Assembly: GCA_964556115.1 (NCBI GenBank)
Contig: CAZKVC010000001.1
Coordinates: 1 to 64,000 of the forward strand
Direction of reading: 5' to 3'
Length of the DNA stretch: 64,000 nt
Source: Parvularcula sp964556115
GTDB lineage: Bacteria > Pseudomonadota > Alphaproteobacteria > Caulobacterales > Parvularculaceae
Shown here in pieces: positions 34,909-43,670 of the stretch. The notes below the pieces were generated by a model that was not told the DNA's origin, did not search any database, and saw nothing but the letters and a program-made list of their open reading frames with translations. The position numbers and the translations under genes are program-made. The first letter of the stretch is position 1. Each line of letters starts with the position of its first letter.

Positions 34909-36024
34909 TCATCTTTCGGCGACGATCAACTCCATGAGCATCGGTCGTCTGGTCCGTACCGGCCTGACCCTGCGGAAACCTGCAGCTCGCAGCATCTCGG
35001 ACAGCAATTCCCTGGACCGCGGCTCGCCCGTACCCATGGCCCAGAGATAAATCCCGAAATATGCGTCCCCCATGGGCGCCGCCCCTTGGGTCCCGGCCAT
35101 CGGCTCGGCGATCAGAAGCCGGCCGCCAGGCGCCAGGGCATCGAAAGCCTTGGCCAGGATCTGACGCGCGACGTCGTCATCATGATCATGGAGAATGCGG
35201 ATCAGGGTGATGAGATCGGCGCCGGCGGGCAACGGATCGGTCTTGAAATCACCGCCGGCAACGCGGCTTCGGGCGGCCAGGCCCGCCTCTTCGAGGCGCG
35301 CTTCGGCGATCGCCGCCACGGAAGGAAGGTCGAAGAGCATCAGCTCGGCGGCGGGCGCCTGCTCAGCCGCAGCGATCAGGAACGCGCCCTCCCCGCCGCC
35401 GACATCGAGAATGCGGCGGTAGCGCACCACCGGATGGGCCGCCAGGATATCCCGCGCGATAAAGCCCTGCGTGGCGGCCATCAGGGAGGAATAGGACGCG
35501 GTCCTCTCCGCCCCAAGCGCTGCCGCGCCCGGCCCCTCGGCGTAGCCCCAGAATGCTGCGAGCCGGCCTTTGCCCTTGGGCCCCCGAAGGAGGGTGACGG
35601 GGTCGGCAAGATCCTCGAACAGCATGCGGTGGTGCCGGACCATCTCGAAGACTGAAGGATTGCCAAGGAGCGCCGCGCCGCCCGGGCCGAGGCCAAGGCG
35701 GCCGCCGCTTCTCACCTCGAGAAGCCCGAGTGCCGCGCCAGCTTTGCCAAGGCGGCTCGCGGCGGCTTCGATGAGGCCTCCCTCCTCCGCCAATTGCGTG
35801 ACGGGTACCGGCCCCCCGCGCAGGCGCTCGAACCAGTCCAGCTCGACGAGGGCGTAGAGGATCTGGGAGTAAACGAAGCCCGCCGTCAGGTCGAAGAGCT
35901 GCGCTGCCCGGCGGTTGGCGATCCCCCTGACCCCGGGAATGGCAGCGGCGGCGTTCTGGAACCGCGGCGAGGCGAAGACTTTGTTTCTGAGGTCGGAAAT
36001 GGTCTCGCGCACGTCTCTTCCCAT
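34909..36024 (-). CDS. crtF: Hydroxyneurosporene O-methyltransferase CrtF
   Basis: About 371 residues: N-terminal dimerisation helices and a SAM-dependent O-methyltransferase domain with the glycine motif ILDVGGGEGAF (about 195-205) and HDHDDDV. Methylates the tertiary hydroxyl of carotenoids. ATG at 36024 has GGAG 7 nt upstream. Divergent from crtD with a shared PpsR box; its 3' end runs up to the bchC promoter 26 nt downstream. Confidence 0.93.
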   Translation of the reverse strand: MGRDVRETISDLRNKVFASPRFQNAAAAIPGVRGIANRRAAQLFDLTAGFVYSQILYALVELDWFERLRGGPVPVTQLAEEGGLIEAAASRLGKAGAALGLLEVRSGGRLGLGPGGAALLGNPSVFEMVRHHRMLFEDLADPVTLLRGPKGKGRLAAFWGYAEGPGAAALGAERTASYSSLMAATQGFIARDILAAHPVVRYRRILDVGGGEGAFLIAAAEQAPAAELMLFDLPSVAAIAEARLEEAGLAARSRVAGGDFKTDPLPAGADLITLIRILHDHDDDVARQILAKAFDALAPGGRLLIAEPMAGTQGAAPMGDAYFGIYLWAMGTGEPRSRELLSEMLRAAGFRRVRPVRTRRPMLMELIVAER

Positions 36025-36085
36025 CAACGCTCCAGCCTGAGTTCTGCTTCGGCCAAGGTAACAGGCTTGACGCAGCCCCGGGTTA

Positions 36086-36124
36086 TGTCAATGTAGGTGG
36101 ACACCCGGAATGCATACCTATGAT
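36086..36124. promoter_or_regulatory. crtF-crtD divergent control region with a PpsR box and crtD -10
   Basis: TGT-N12-ACA at 36086-36103 lies between divergent crtF (start 36024) and crtD (start 36158). A TATGAT -10-like element at 36119-36124 faces crtD, 34 nt before its start codon; the box would cover its -35 region. One box could repress both genes. Confidence 0.6.
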
Positions 36125-36157
36125 GACATTCCAGCCCCAAGGAGGCTCGTCCCACCC

Positions 36158-37603
36158 ATGGCGAAACCCCAGATCGCCATCGTCGGGGCAGGTATCGCCG
36201 GTCTGACGACGGCTGTACTGCTCGGACCCCATGCCCAGGTCACCGTCTATGAACGGAGCCGTGAAGTGGGCGGCAAGATCAAACAATTGGGGGTCGGCAA
36301 TCGCCGGGTCGATTCGGGTCCGACAGTTTTCACCATGAAACCGCTCTTTGAACGGATCTTCAGGATCTGTGGCGAGAAGCTGGACGATCACCTCTCGCTC
36401 GAAAAACTGCCGATCCTCGCGAGGCACTTCTGGCAGGACGGAAGCACGCTCGACCTCTTCGCCGACCGGGACCGGGCGCTGGACGCGGTGAAGGATTTTG
36501 CCGGCAAGCGTGAAGCCGATGCTCTCGCAGGCTTCTTCGCGATGGCCGAGCGGACATGGGAAACGCTTTACGATCCCATGATCGAGCAGGAGGGCGCGGA
36601 CTTCGCGCGGCTGCTTGCCACCACGCCGCCGCACAGGCTGGTCCGCCTCAATCCTTATACTACGCTGTGGAAAGAGCTTTCGCGACGGTTCAAGGATCCG
36701 CGGCTAAGGCAGCTTTTCGGTCGGTATGCGACCTATTGCGGCTCCTCGCCTTTCGAGGCGCCGGGGGTCCTTTCGATCATCACGCACGTGGAACGCCAGG
36801 GGGTGTGGACGATCGACGGGGGCATGACGTCCCTCGCCGAAGCGCTTCACCGGGTGGCGATGAAACGTGGCGTCACCTTCGCTTTCGGCGCCGAAATCGA
36901 CAGGATCGAGGCGGAACATGGCCGGGCGACGGGCGTGGTCAACGGTGTTTTGAGACCTGCCGACGGCGTCGTCTTCAACGGTGACATCGCAGCCTTGCCG
37001 GGCGCCCTTGAGGAGGAGCCTTCCCAGCCTCCCGCGAGAAGCCTTTCCGCAGTTACCATGTGCACGGAAGGTCACGCCGAAGGCGCCCCCCTCTCCTACC
37101 ATAATGTCTTCTTCTCGAAGGACTACCAATCCGAGTTCGAAACGCTGTTTCGCACAGGGTGCATGCCGGACGATCCCACCGTCTACCTCCACGCGCCCGA
37201 TACCGATCAGCATACCGATACGGAGCAGCGCTTCATGGCGCTCATCAATGCGCCGCCAAATGGCGACAGCGTCACCTATTCCGAAAGGGAGAGAAGCGAA
37301 TGCCGAAGCAGGATACTCGATCAGCTGAAACGATGCGGGGTAACGCTGATGCCCGACCCGCAATCGACGCAGATGACGACGCCAACGGACTTTGCGCGCC
37401 GCTTTCCAGCGACGGGCGGGGCGCTCTACGGTCGCCCCACGCACGGTTGGCGGGCCTCCTTCCAGAGACCCGGGATCCGGACACGGACGAAGGGACTCTA
37501 CTGCGCGGGCGGCAGCGTCCATCCCGGTTCGGGCGTGCCCATGGCCGCGCTCTCGGGCCTCATGGCCGCGCGGGCGGTCATCCAGGACTATCGTTTGACC
37601 TGA
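36158..37603 (+). CDS. crtD: Methoxyneurosporene (C-3,4) dehydrogenase CrtD
   Basis: 481-residue FAD-dependent carotenoid desaturase of the CrtI/CrtD family. N-terminal dinucleotide-binding motif VGAGIAGLTTA plus E of VYERS, and the C-terminal substrate/FAD block (GLYCAGGSVHPGSG). Introduces the C3-C4 double bond in spheroidene/spirilloxanthin-type pathways. ATG at 36158 has AAGGAGG 13 nt upstream. Followed by crtC, whose reading frame overlaps the crtD end. Confidence 0.95.
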   Translation: MAKPQIAIVGAGIAGLTTAVLLGPHAQVTVYERSREVGGKIKQLGVGNRRVDSGPTVFTMKPLFERIFRICGEKLDDHLSLEKLPILARHFWQDGSTLDLFADRDRALDAVKDFAGKREADALAGFFAMAERTWETLYDPMIEQEGADFARLLATTPPHRLVRLNPYTTLWKELSRRFKDPRLRQLFGRYATYCGSSPFEAPGVLSIITHVERQGVWTIDGGMTSLAEALHRVAMKRGVTFAFGAEIDRIEAEHGRATGVVNGVLRPADGVVFNGDIAALPGALEEEPSQPPARSLSAVTMCTEGHAEGAPLSYHNVFFSKDYQSEFETLFRTGCMPDDPTVYLHAPDTDQHTDTEQRFMALINAPPNGDSVTYSERERSECRSRILDQLKRCGVTLMPDPQSTQMTTPTDFARRFPATGGALYGRPTHGWRASFQRPGIRTRTKGLYCAGGSVHPGSGVPMAALSGLMAARAVIQDYRLT

Positions 37604-37635
37604 AGGTCGATCCGCAGGGCTATGTCTGGTGGTAC

Positions 37636-38508
37636 ATGGACGCGCTGAGTGATGACGGTCGCTACGGCATCACCATGATCGCTTTCATCGGGAGCGTCTT
37701 CTCGCCCTACTACAAGGCTTCCGGGCGCGGCAAACCCCTCGATCACTGTGCTCTCAACGTAGCTCTCTATGGTCCGCGCAAGTCGCGATGGGCGATGACC
37801 GAGCACGGTGAAAGCCATGTCCACCGCGAGGGGAACAGTCTCACGATCGGCAAAAGCCGTCTTGTCTGGGACGGAACGCGGCTGACCGTCCATATCGACG
37901 AGACGTCGACGCCGTTCGGAAGAAAAATCCGCGGTACGGTAACGATCGACGTGGAGGGTCTTGGCAACACGACCTTCCTCATCGACGATAAGCAGCGTCA
38001 CCGCTGGCGGCCGCTCGCTCCCCTGTCGCGCATGACGGTGGATCTTCAGGAGCCGGACCTCTCCTGGTCGGGAGACAGCTATCTCGACAGCAATTACGGC
38101 GACGAGCCACTGGAGGACGGGTTCACCTTCTGGGACTGGTCCCGCACGATCATCGACCGCGAGCGGACAGCCATTCTCTACAACACCGATATGGTGAGCG
38201 GCCACTCCTGCCTTTCGGCGCTCCTGGTGGACAAGAAGGGTGACCTTCAGGAAATCGACAGCCCGCCGCAGGCAAACCTTCCGCGTACGCCCATCTGGCG
38301 GATCAAGCGTCGCACACGGGCTGACGCGGGTTCTTCACCGCGTATCGTCAAGACCTTCGAGGATACCCCATTCTATAGCCGCTCGGTGATCGAAACCGAT
38401 CTCTTCGGCGCGAGGCGCCACGCCATTCACGAGTCGCTGTCAGGGCCGCGCCTACGGCTGCCGATCGTTCAGTTCATGCTGCCCTATCGCATGCCGCGGA
38501 AGGAATGA
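37636..38508 (+). CDS. crtC: Hydroxyneurosporene synthase (1,2-hydratase) CrtC
   Basis: At least 290 residues. The block IAFIGSVFSPYY and the WDG-x-x-L, HRWRPLAP and FWDWSR motifs identify CrtC, which adds water to the end C1-C2 bond of the carotenoid. 37636 is the first ATG in frame after crtD, but similarity (DPQGYVWWY) continues upstream to about 37591, where the frame is open without ATG, GTG or TTG, so a non-canonical start such as CTG at 37600 or a lost start is possible. Ends 12 nt before the convergent 42-residue gene. Confidence 0.88.
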   Translation: MDALSDDGRYGITMIAFIGSVFSPYYKASGRGKPLDHCALNVALYGPRKSRWAMTEHGESHVHREGNSLTIGKSRLVWDGTRLTVHIDETSTPFGRKIRGTVTIDVEGLGNTTFLIDDKQRHRWRPLAPLSRMTVDLQEPDLSWSGDSYLDSNYGDEPLEDGFTFWDWSRTIIDRERTAILYNTDMVSGHSCLSALLVDKKGDLQEIDSPPQANLPRTPIWRIKRRTRADAGSSPRIVKTFEDTPFYSRSVIETDLFGARRHAIHESLSGPRLRLPIVQFMLPYRMPRKE

Positions 38509-38520
38509 TCCGGGCATTGC

Positions 38521-38649
38521 TCAATCAGTTCCGTCATCATCTTCCCGGCGGCGCATGGCGCGCCGGGTGCGAAGAAGTTCCCAGACGCCGAGGCCCATGA
38601 CGAGCCCGAAAATCAGAAGAAGCTCAATCAAGGCAACTGCGCTGCTCAC
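38521..38649 (-). CDS. 42-residue single-helix membrane protein
   Basis: Starts GTG, overlapping the DUF3422 stop by 4 nt (GTGA). One hydrophobic helix (VALIELLLIFGLVMGLGVW) followed by an Arg-rich, acidic-ended tail (RTRRAMRRREDDD). Size, start overlap and operon position argue for a real gene. It resembles small single-pass proteins that often follow DUF3422 genes; function unknown. Confidence 0.7.
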   Translation of the reverse strand: MSSAVALIELLLIFGLVMGLGVWELLRTRRAMRRREDDDGTD

Positions 38650-39959
38650 GCGTTTTCCTCCTCCGTGTCAGCACCTTCTTCTTCCCGGTCGATCATCCTC
38701 CTTGTCCTGATAAGGCCGTAGCCGATCACCAGCAGGACCAGCGGCACGCTCAGGGCGATCAGGACATCCGCCGACAATGATGCGTCCTTGCCGACAAAGC
38801 CCTTGGTCGCATAGGCGATCAGTCCGACCACGTAATAGGAGATCGCCGCAACAGAAAGACCTTCGACGGTTTTCTGAAGCCGAAGCTGCAGTTCCGCTCG
38901 CCGATCGAAACTCTCAAGGACGTCCTTGTTCTGCCGGGCCAGCGAAATGTCGGCCTGGGTCATGAGAAGCTGCGATGCCCGCTCCACGCGCTCGGACAGG
39001 TCGCGCTGACGTTTGGCGACGGAGGCGCAGGTGTTCAGCGCCGGAGCGAGCCGGCGGTCGACGAACTCCTGAAAGGTCTGCATGCCTTCGATACGCCCCT
39101 CCCTCAGTTCGCCGATCCGTGACTGAACGATCGCATCATAGGCATCCGCGGCAGAGAACCTGTAGCGGCTTTCCGTCAGGCTGCGTTCGATTCGCGCCTG
39201 CAGCCGGACGAGACGGGACAAGGTTTCCTGGTCATTGTCCTGCGGCAGGCGGGTCATGGCGGTGGTGATCTCGGTGAGCTCACGCTCCGCCTCGGCAAGG
39301 CCGGGGCTGAGGCTCTGGGCGACCGGCAGCGCGACCAGGGCCATGATCCTGTAGACCTCGATCTCCAGCAGGCGCTGCACCAGCCGGCCCGCGTGCCACG
39401 GCTTCATCGTCTTGTTCAGGATGAGAATCCGACTGAAGTCATCTGTATGAATGCGAAAGTCCGTCAGCGCGACTGCGCTTTCCCCTGTCAGGGACGACCC
39501 TATCAGGGCCTCCCCTTCGAAATAGCGTTGCGATATGGCGCTCCAGTCGCGGCCCTCGGGGACGTCCTCCACCATCGTGGCGCGGACAGCCGCGATCACC
39601 TCACCGGGCAGGCTTTCGATCCAGTCCGGGGACAGCTCGTCGAGACTGGGGCTGGAAAAGGGGTCGTCGGGGTCCGGCTCCGTTATGAAGGTATAGCGGG
39701 TAAACTCCGTATGCCGCTCCCAAACCAGGCGTTTGTCGCCTAGCTCCACGACGAAATGCTTGACCCCCCTTGGCGGCGGCGGGACACCATGAAGGCCGCT
39801 CAAGGCCACCACCGGATCGCGATCCTCCTTGCAGTAAGGCCAGTTCGTGGTGAGCGCGATACAGGTGAGTGCCACCGGCGCTGTCAGGGGAATGGGCGGC
39901 CTTGCATGGACTTCATTACTGAGGTCATATCGCTGCGGATGATTGGCCGGGAGCTTCAT
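38646..39959 (-). CDS. DUF3422 family membrane protein
   Basis: 437 residues; long soluble N-terminal domain starting with SNEVHARPP and two C-terminal membrane helices (about 375-395 and 402-424), the DUF3422 layout. Function unknown. The start overlaps the bchO stop by 4 nt (ATGA) and it is co-directional with bchI-bchD-bchO, so it belongs to the Mg-chelatase operon and may have a membrane role linked to pigment insertion. Homologues are also found outside phototrophs. Confidence 0.85.
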   Translation of the reverse strand: MKLPANHPQRYDLSNEVHARPPIPLTAPVALTCIALTTNWPYCKEDRDPVVALSGLHGVPPPPRGVKHFVVELGDKRLVWERHTEFTRYTFITEPDPDDPFSSPSLDELSPDWIESLPGEVIAAVRATMVEDVPEGRDWSAISQRYFEGEALIGSSLTGESAVALTDFRIHTDDFSRILILNKTMKPWHAGRLVQRLLEIEVYRIMALVALPVAQSLSPGLAEAERELTEITTAMTRLPQDNDQETLSRLVRLQARIERSLTESRYRFSAADAYDAIVQSRIGELREGRIEGMQTFQEFVDRRLAPALNTCASVAKRQRDLSERVERASQLLMTQADISLARQNKDVLESFDRRAELQLRLQKTVEGLSVAAISYYVVGLIAYATKGFVGKDASLSADVLIALSVPLVLLVIGYGLIRTRRMIDREEEGADTEEENA

Positions 39960-40846
39960 GAGAGGCCCGCCGCCTCCGCTTCGCGCAGGATAAGGTCTGC
40001 TACCAGATCGGGACGTTCCTCGTGGGTCAGATGGCCGGTACCAGCAACCTCCTCATACTGAACGGATTTAAAATACGGCATCAGCTTCCGGCTTTCGCCC
40101 GGCGGTACGGCCTTGTCCCGCGCCCCGGTCACAAGGAGCGCCCTGCCCGGGAACGCCCTGACATGCTCGGTGATCCGGTCATGGTGCCAGTCCGCCATCA
40201 GGTGCAGGGCCCCCGCGATGTGGCCGGGATAGCGCAGAAGCCGACGGTAGAGTTCCACATTTCGGTCCGGCACGACCGATCCTGTCTGTTCGATCAGGCG
40301 CTGAACCGGGGCGGTCTTGCGAGCCGCCTGGGCAAAGGCATAGGCCGGAAGCGGATTATAGTAGGTCGCCTTGGCGAGGGCGGGTGCGATGAACTTGCCG
40401 ATCCCCTCGAAAGGCCTGAACGCGCCGTTGATGCTGATATAAAGCGACGGGCTCTGGCTTAGACGCCTCGCCAGTTCAAGAGCGGCCACCGCTCCCGCTG
40501 AGTGTCCGACAACAGCTTGCGGCGCGACTTCCAACCGGGTGAGAAGTGCTGTGATGTCTTTGGCGATCACCTCCGGCGAGGCCTGCCAGAAAACCGGTGA
40601 AGCCGTGAAGCCGTGGCCCGGGAGGTCGATCAGGATGATTTCGAAACGCTCCGCAAGGATCGAGGCCAGATCCGCGAAGGAATGCGTCGATGCCGCCGTT
40701 CCGTGTAGAAACAGAATCGGCGGCCCCTTGCCGACGCGCTGCACGTGCCAGCGGTGGCGTCCGTTCTCGATGAACAGAGTATGGGACGCGTGCGGCCAAT
40801 CGGCCCCTTCGGCCTGCCAATCCGGTGCGCTGAGGCCGATCGGCAT
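39956..40846 (-). CDS. bchO: BchO, putative Mg-chelatase accessory alpha/beta hydrolase
   Basis: 296-residue alpha/beta hydrolase fold with oxyanion region FLHGTAAST, nucleophile elbow GHSAGA and a C-terminal His in GTGHLTHEE. BchO is consistently encoded after bchI-bchD and is thought to assist the Mg-chelatase step, with unproven chemistry. Starts 3 nt after bchD and overlaps the DUF3422 gene by 4 nt. Confidence 0.92.
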   Translation of the reverse strand: MPIGLSAPDWQAEGADWPHASHTLFIENGRHRWHVQRVGKGPPILFLHGTAASTHSFADLASILAERFEIILIDLPGHGFTASPVFWQASPEVIAKDITALLTRLEVAPQAVVGHSAGAVAALELARRLSQSPSLYISINGAFRPFEGIGKFIAPALAKATYYNPLPAYAFAQAARKTAPVQRLIEQTGSVVPDRNVELYRRLLRYPGHIAGALHLMADWHHDRITEHVRAFPGRALLVTGARDKAVPPGESRKLMPYFKSVQYEEVAGTGHLTHEERPDLVADLILREAEAAGLS

Positions 40847-40849
40847 CGC

Positions 40850-42613
40850 CTAGCCCTGCCCGCGGCGAAGCTGGCTTCGCTCGTTCTCGACGAGTTCGCC
40901 GACAAGCGACCCATCCGCATAGGGAAGTGGATGATAGCGTGCACCCATCGCCGCGGCGAGCTCTGCGGCACGCTGCTGCGGCCGCGGCGCTGTATCGAAG
41001 AAGAGCGAATCGATGCCCTCCCCGGCACTTCGCTGCGCGAGAGCGACGGCCTCCGCTCGCGCTTCGCCGCGATTAGCGTTCCCTCTGAGTGCGATGTTTC
41101 CTTTTCCGTCCGTCAAATAGACCAGCAGGGGCGTGCGCCCTTCCCACCGCTCGGCGATGGCTGTCTCAACCGCTAATCTGATGGCTGAGGGAAGCGGTGT
41201 CCCGCCCCCGCCCGGCAGGCCGGCCATGGCGCGCCGGGCCCGGGTCAGCGAACGGGATGGTTCGAGCACTCTTTCGGCTTGTGTACCCCTGAAGACGATC
41301 AGCGACACGGTATCGCGCCGCGAGTAACATTCAGCGAGCAGAGCTTCGACAGCCCCCTTGGCTTCGGCCAGGCGGTGCATGGCGGCTGATCCCGACGCGT
41401 CGACCACGAAAATGACGCTGGTCCCGGCTGTCGCGGAGAACTTCCTGATACGGAGGTCCGAAGGATAGATGCGGATGGTGGTGCCGCCTGTTGGGGCGGG
41501 ACGCAAGCGTTGCCATGGGGCAGCAGCCTTGAGGGTCGCGACCACGTCGAGCCTTCCGCCTCTCATCGGGCGCCCCGGAACGGCTCCGATCTGGCGACCA
41601 TGACCCTGCCCGGGAGAAGCCCGGCCGCGCTTTCCTGAAGGCTTCGGCGATCCCGCCGCGCGGGACATCGCGCCTTCTGGCAATGACAATGTGACAAGCC
41701 CTGCCGCAACGGCCTCGAGCACGGCGTCCTCGATGGCCTGAATGTCGTCCGGTCGGCCCTGTTCCGTTTCGGAAGGGCTTTCCTCCGGTTGTGCCTCTTC
41801 AGAAGGGGCGGTGTCGTCGTTCTCGGAAGCGGGCGGCGAACGAACGGCGCGCGGTGCGATGACGAGACGGGCGGCGGCGGTGATATCTTCCTCCCCCGGT
41901 TCGCTCCGTCCGTTCAGTGCTGCGAGACCTCTTGCGGCGTCGATAGCGAACAGGACAGGGCGGAAGGACTGGATGCCATAGGCGAGACATGCCGTGCTGA
42001 GCGCCTGTGTCTGTTCTTCGGTCAAGGCGACCTCAAGGAAGAGTTCCCGCGCCAGCGCTAGGTCCTCCGTGAAGGGAAGGTCCGTTCCGGCCATTCCCAT
42101 GGGGATGCCATCGAGGCGCAGACCGAACGCTGCCCGCTCGCACAGCGGATCGAGACCGGAGCTGTCGTCATCCCCATCATCGAAAAGAATGAGCCCCCCG
42201 GGCAAAACACCCTCATCCATCTGCCGCGTCAGCGCGTGAAGAGGGGCGGGCTGAAGCTGTTCTGCAGCGCGGATCAGAACAGGGCGGCTTCCCGCTCTTT
42301 CCGGCAGGCTCTTTGTACGGACGAGTGTACGCTGCATGAGTCCGGAAAGGAGATCAGCGCCGCCCTCTATCGTCTCGTCATCGGCAAACCCCGACAGCGT
42401 GAGGGGCGCTTGGCCGGCAAGACGGGCAAAGATCGAGAGCCAGAGATCCCGCGCCGGGCTCGGACCGCCGGTAATATGCACGCCGCCGAACGCTTTCCCG
42501 TTCAGCGCGAGCAGGCCCGCTGCCAGCAGCGCATCGGACCATTTTTGCTCCGCGTCCAGAAGGAGATCGACCGCCTCGCTCTCATGTTCGGAAGAGGAGG
42601 GGCTGCGGATCAT
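40850..42613 (-). CDS. bchD: Magnesium chelatase subunit BchD
   Basis: 587 residues: degenerate AAA+ domain (about 20-260), an acidic Pro/Ser-rich linker, and a C-terminal von Willebrand A domain with MIDAS motif DASGSAA. Forms the ID motor with BchI to insert Mg into protoporphyrin with BchH. Overlaps bchI by 4 nt and runs into bchO. The family length (about 550-670) fits. Confidence 0.95.
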   Translation of the reverse strand: MIRSPSSSEHESEAVDLLLDAEQKWSDALLAAGLLALNGKAFGGVHITGGPSPARDLWLSIFARLAGQAPLTLSGFADDETIEGGADLLSGLMQRTLVRTKSLPERAGSRPVLIRAAEQLQPAPLHALTRQMDEGVLPGGLILFDDGDDDSSGLDPLCERAAFGLRLDGIPMGMAGTDLPFTEDLALARELFLEVALTEEQTQALSTACLAYGIQSFRPVLFAIDAARGLAALNGRSEPGEEDITAAARLVIAPRAVRSPPASENDDTAPSEEAQPEESPSETEQGRPDDIQAIEDAVLEAVAAGLVTLSLPEGAMSRAAGSPKPSGKRGRASPGQGHGRQIGAVPGRPMRGGRLDVVATLKAAAPWQRLRPAPTGGTTIRIYPSDLRIRKFSATAGTSVIFVVDASGSAAMHRLAEAKGAVEALLAECYSRRDTVSLIVFRGTQAERVLEPSRSLTRARRAMAGLPGGGGTPLPSAIRLAVETAIAERWEGRTPLLVYLTDGKGNIALRGNANRGEARAEAVALAQRSAGEGIDSLFFDTAPRPQQRAAELAAAMGARYHPLPYADGSLVGELVENERSQLRRGQG

Positions 42614-43605
42614 CCCAGAATCTCGCCCACGGCGCGCGCCACGCGATCCGACGCATCGGCCTCGTCCAGCGGGTTCTTTCTGAGCCTGTGCCGCAGAGCG
42701 GCCGGAGCCATCCGACGGAGGTGGTCCGCCGTGACCTCCTCCTCGCCCTCAAAAGCAGCAAGCGCGCGGGCGGCGCGGACGAGGGTCAACTCACCGCGGA
42801 TGCCGTCCGTTCCAAGAGCGATGCACAACATCGCGGCCTTCTCATAGATTTCGTCCGACGCGGTAACCTGCGGCAAGCGGGCCCTGGCCCCCGTGATCTG
42901 GTCAGCGAGGCGCTGGTCCTCACCCTGCCAGGTCTCACGGAAGCTGGCTGGGTCCGCCTCATAAGCCTGACGCCTGCGGATGACCTCCATCCGGTCGGCA
43001 AGATCAGTCGGTGTACGGACCTCGACGGCAAGCCCGAAACGGTCCGTAAGCTGAGGGCGAAGATCACCTTCTTCGGGATTGCCGCTTCCGACTAGGACGA
43101 AGCGCGCAGGGTGCCGGACACTGAGCCCGTCCCGCTCAATGACGTTCTCTCCCGAGGCGGCGACGTCGAGCAGGACATCGACCAGGTGATCGTCGAGCAG
43201 GTTCACCTCGTCGATATAGAGAAAGCCTTGATCCGCCGCCGCCAACAGGCCGGGCAGGAAACGCTTCTCGCCCCTGACGAGAGCCGCTTCGAGGTCGAGT
43301 GCGCCGACAACCCGATCTTCGGTCGCGCCGAGAGGAAGGTCCACCACCGGCGCCTTCTTGGTCGCGGCCTTCGGATCGGGGTCGACATATGGGTCGTCCG
43401 TAACCGGTACATCCGGCAGGAGCGCGGCGAGCGCGCGGATCGCGGTGGATTTGCCCGTGCCCCTGTCACCGAATGCAAGGACACCGCCGATGGATGGATC
43501 GGTGGCGACCAGCATCAGGGCCAGCTTGAGGTCCGACTGCCCCACAAGGGCTGAAAAAGGAAAGTTCACCCCTGTAGTGGAAAGGCAATCGCCCCCCGGC
43601 GTCAA
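42610..43605 (-). CDS. bchI: Magnesium chelatase ATPase subunit BchI
   Basis: 331 residues; AAA+ ATPase with Walker A GDRGTGKS (about 46-53) and Walker B LYIDEVNLL (about 128), and arginine finger region GDLRPQLTDRF. Annotated start is TTG at 43605 with no clear ribosome site; a GTG at 43569 (VNFPFS, where most family members begin) is an alternative. The terminator of the upstream cytochrome gene ends 2 nt before this start, so bchI may need its own promoter or readthrough. Confidence 0.95.
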   Translation of the reverse strand: MTPGGDCLSTTGVNFPFSALVGQSDLKLALMLVATDPSIGGVLAFGDRGTGKSTAIRALAALLPDVPVTDDPYVDPDPKAATKKAPVVDLPLGATEDRVVGALDLEAALVRGEKRFLPGLLAAADQGFLYIDEVNLLDDHLVDVLLDVAASGENVIERDGLSVRHPARFVLVGSGNPEEGDLRPQLTDRFGLAVEVRTPTDLADRMEVIRRRQAYEADPASFRETWQGEDQRLADQITGARARLPQVTASDEIYEKAAMLCIALGTDGIRGELTLVRAARALAAFEGEEEVTADHLRRMAPAALRHRLRKNPLDEADASDRVARAVGEILG

Positions 43606-43606
43606 G

Positions 43607-43645
43607 CAAAAGAAAAGCGGCGACTGCCTTTCTGCAGTCGCCGCT
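43607..43645 (-). terminator. Rho-independent terminator of the cytochrome c gene
   Basis: Perfect 12-bp stem AGCGGCGACTGC / GCAGTCGCCGCT with a 6-nt loop (43616-43645), followed on the minus strand by TTTTCTTTT. It separates the cytochrome from bchI. Confidence 0.88.
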
Positions 43646-43670
43646 CAACTCATCCGAGAATGAGAATGTC

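Noticed and set aside
37159..37635. Upstream part of the long crtC frame
   Set aside because: Runs inside crtD and has no CrtC similarity before about 37591; treated only as the source of the uncertain crtC start.
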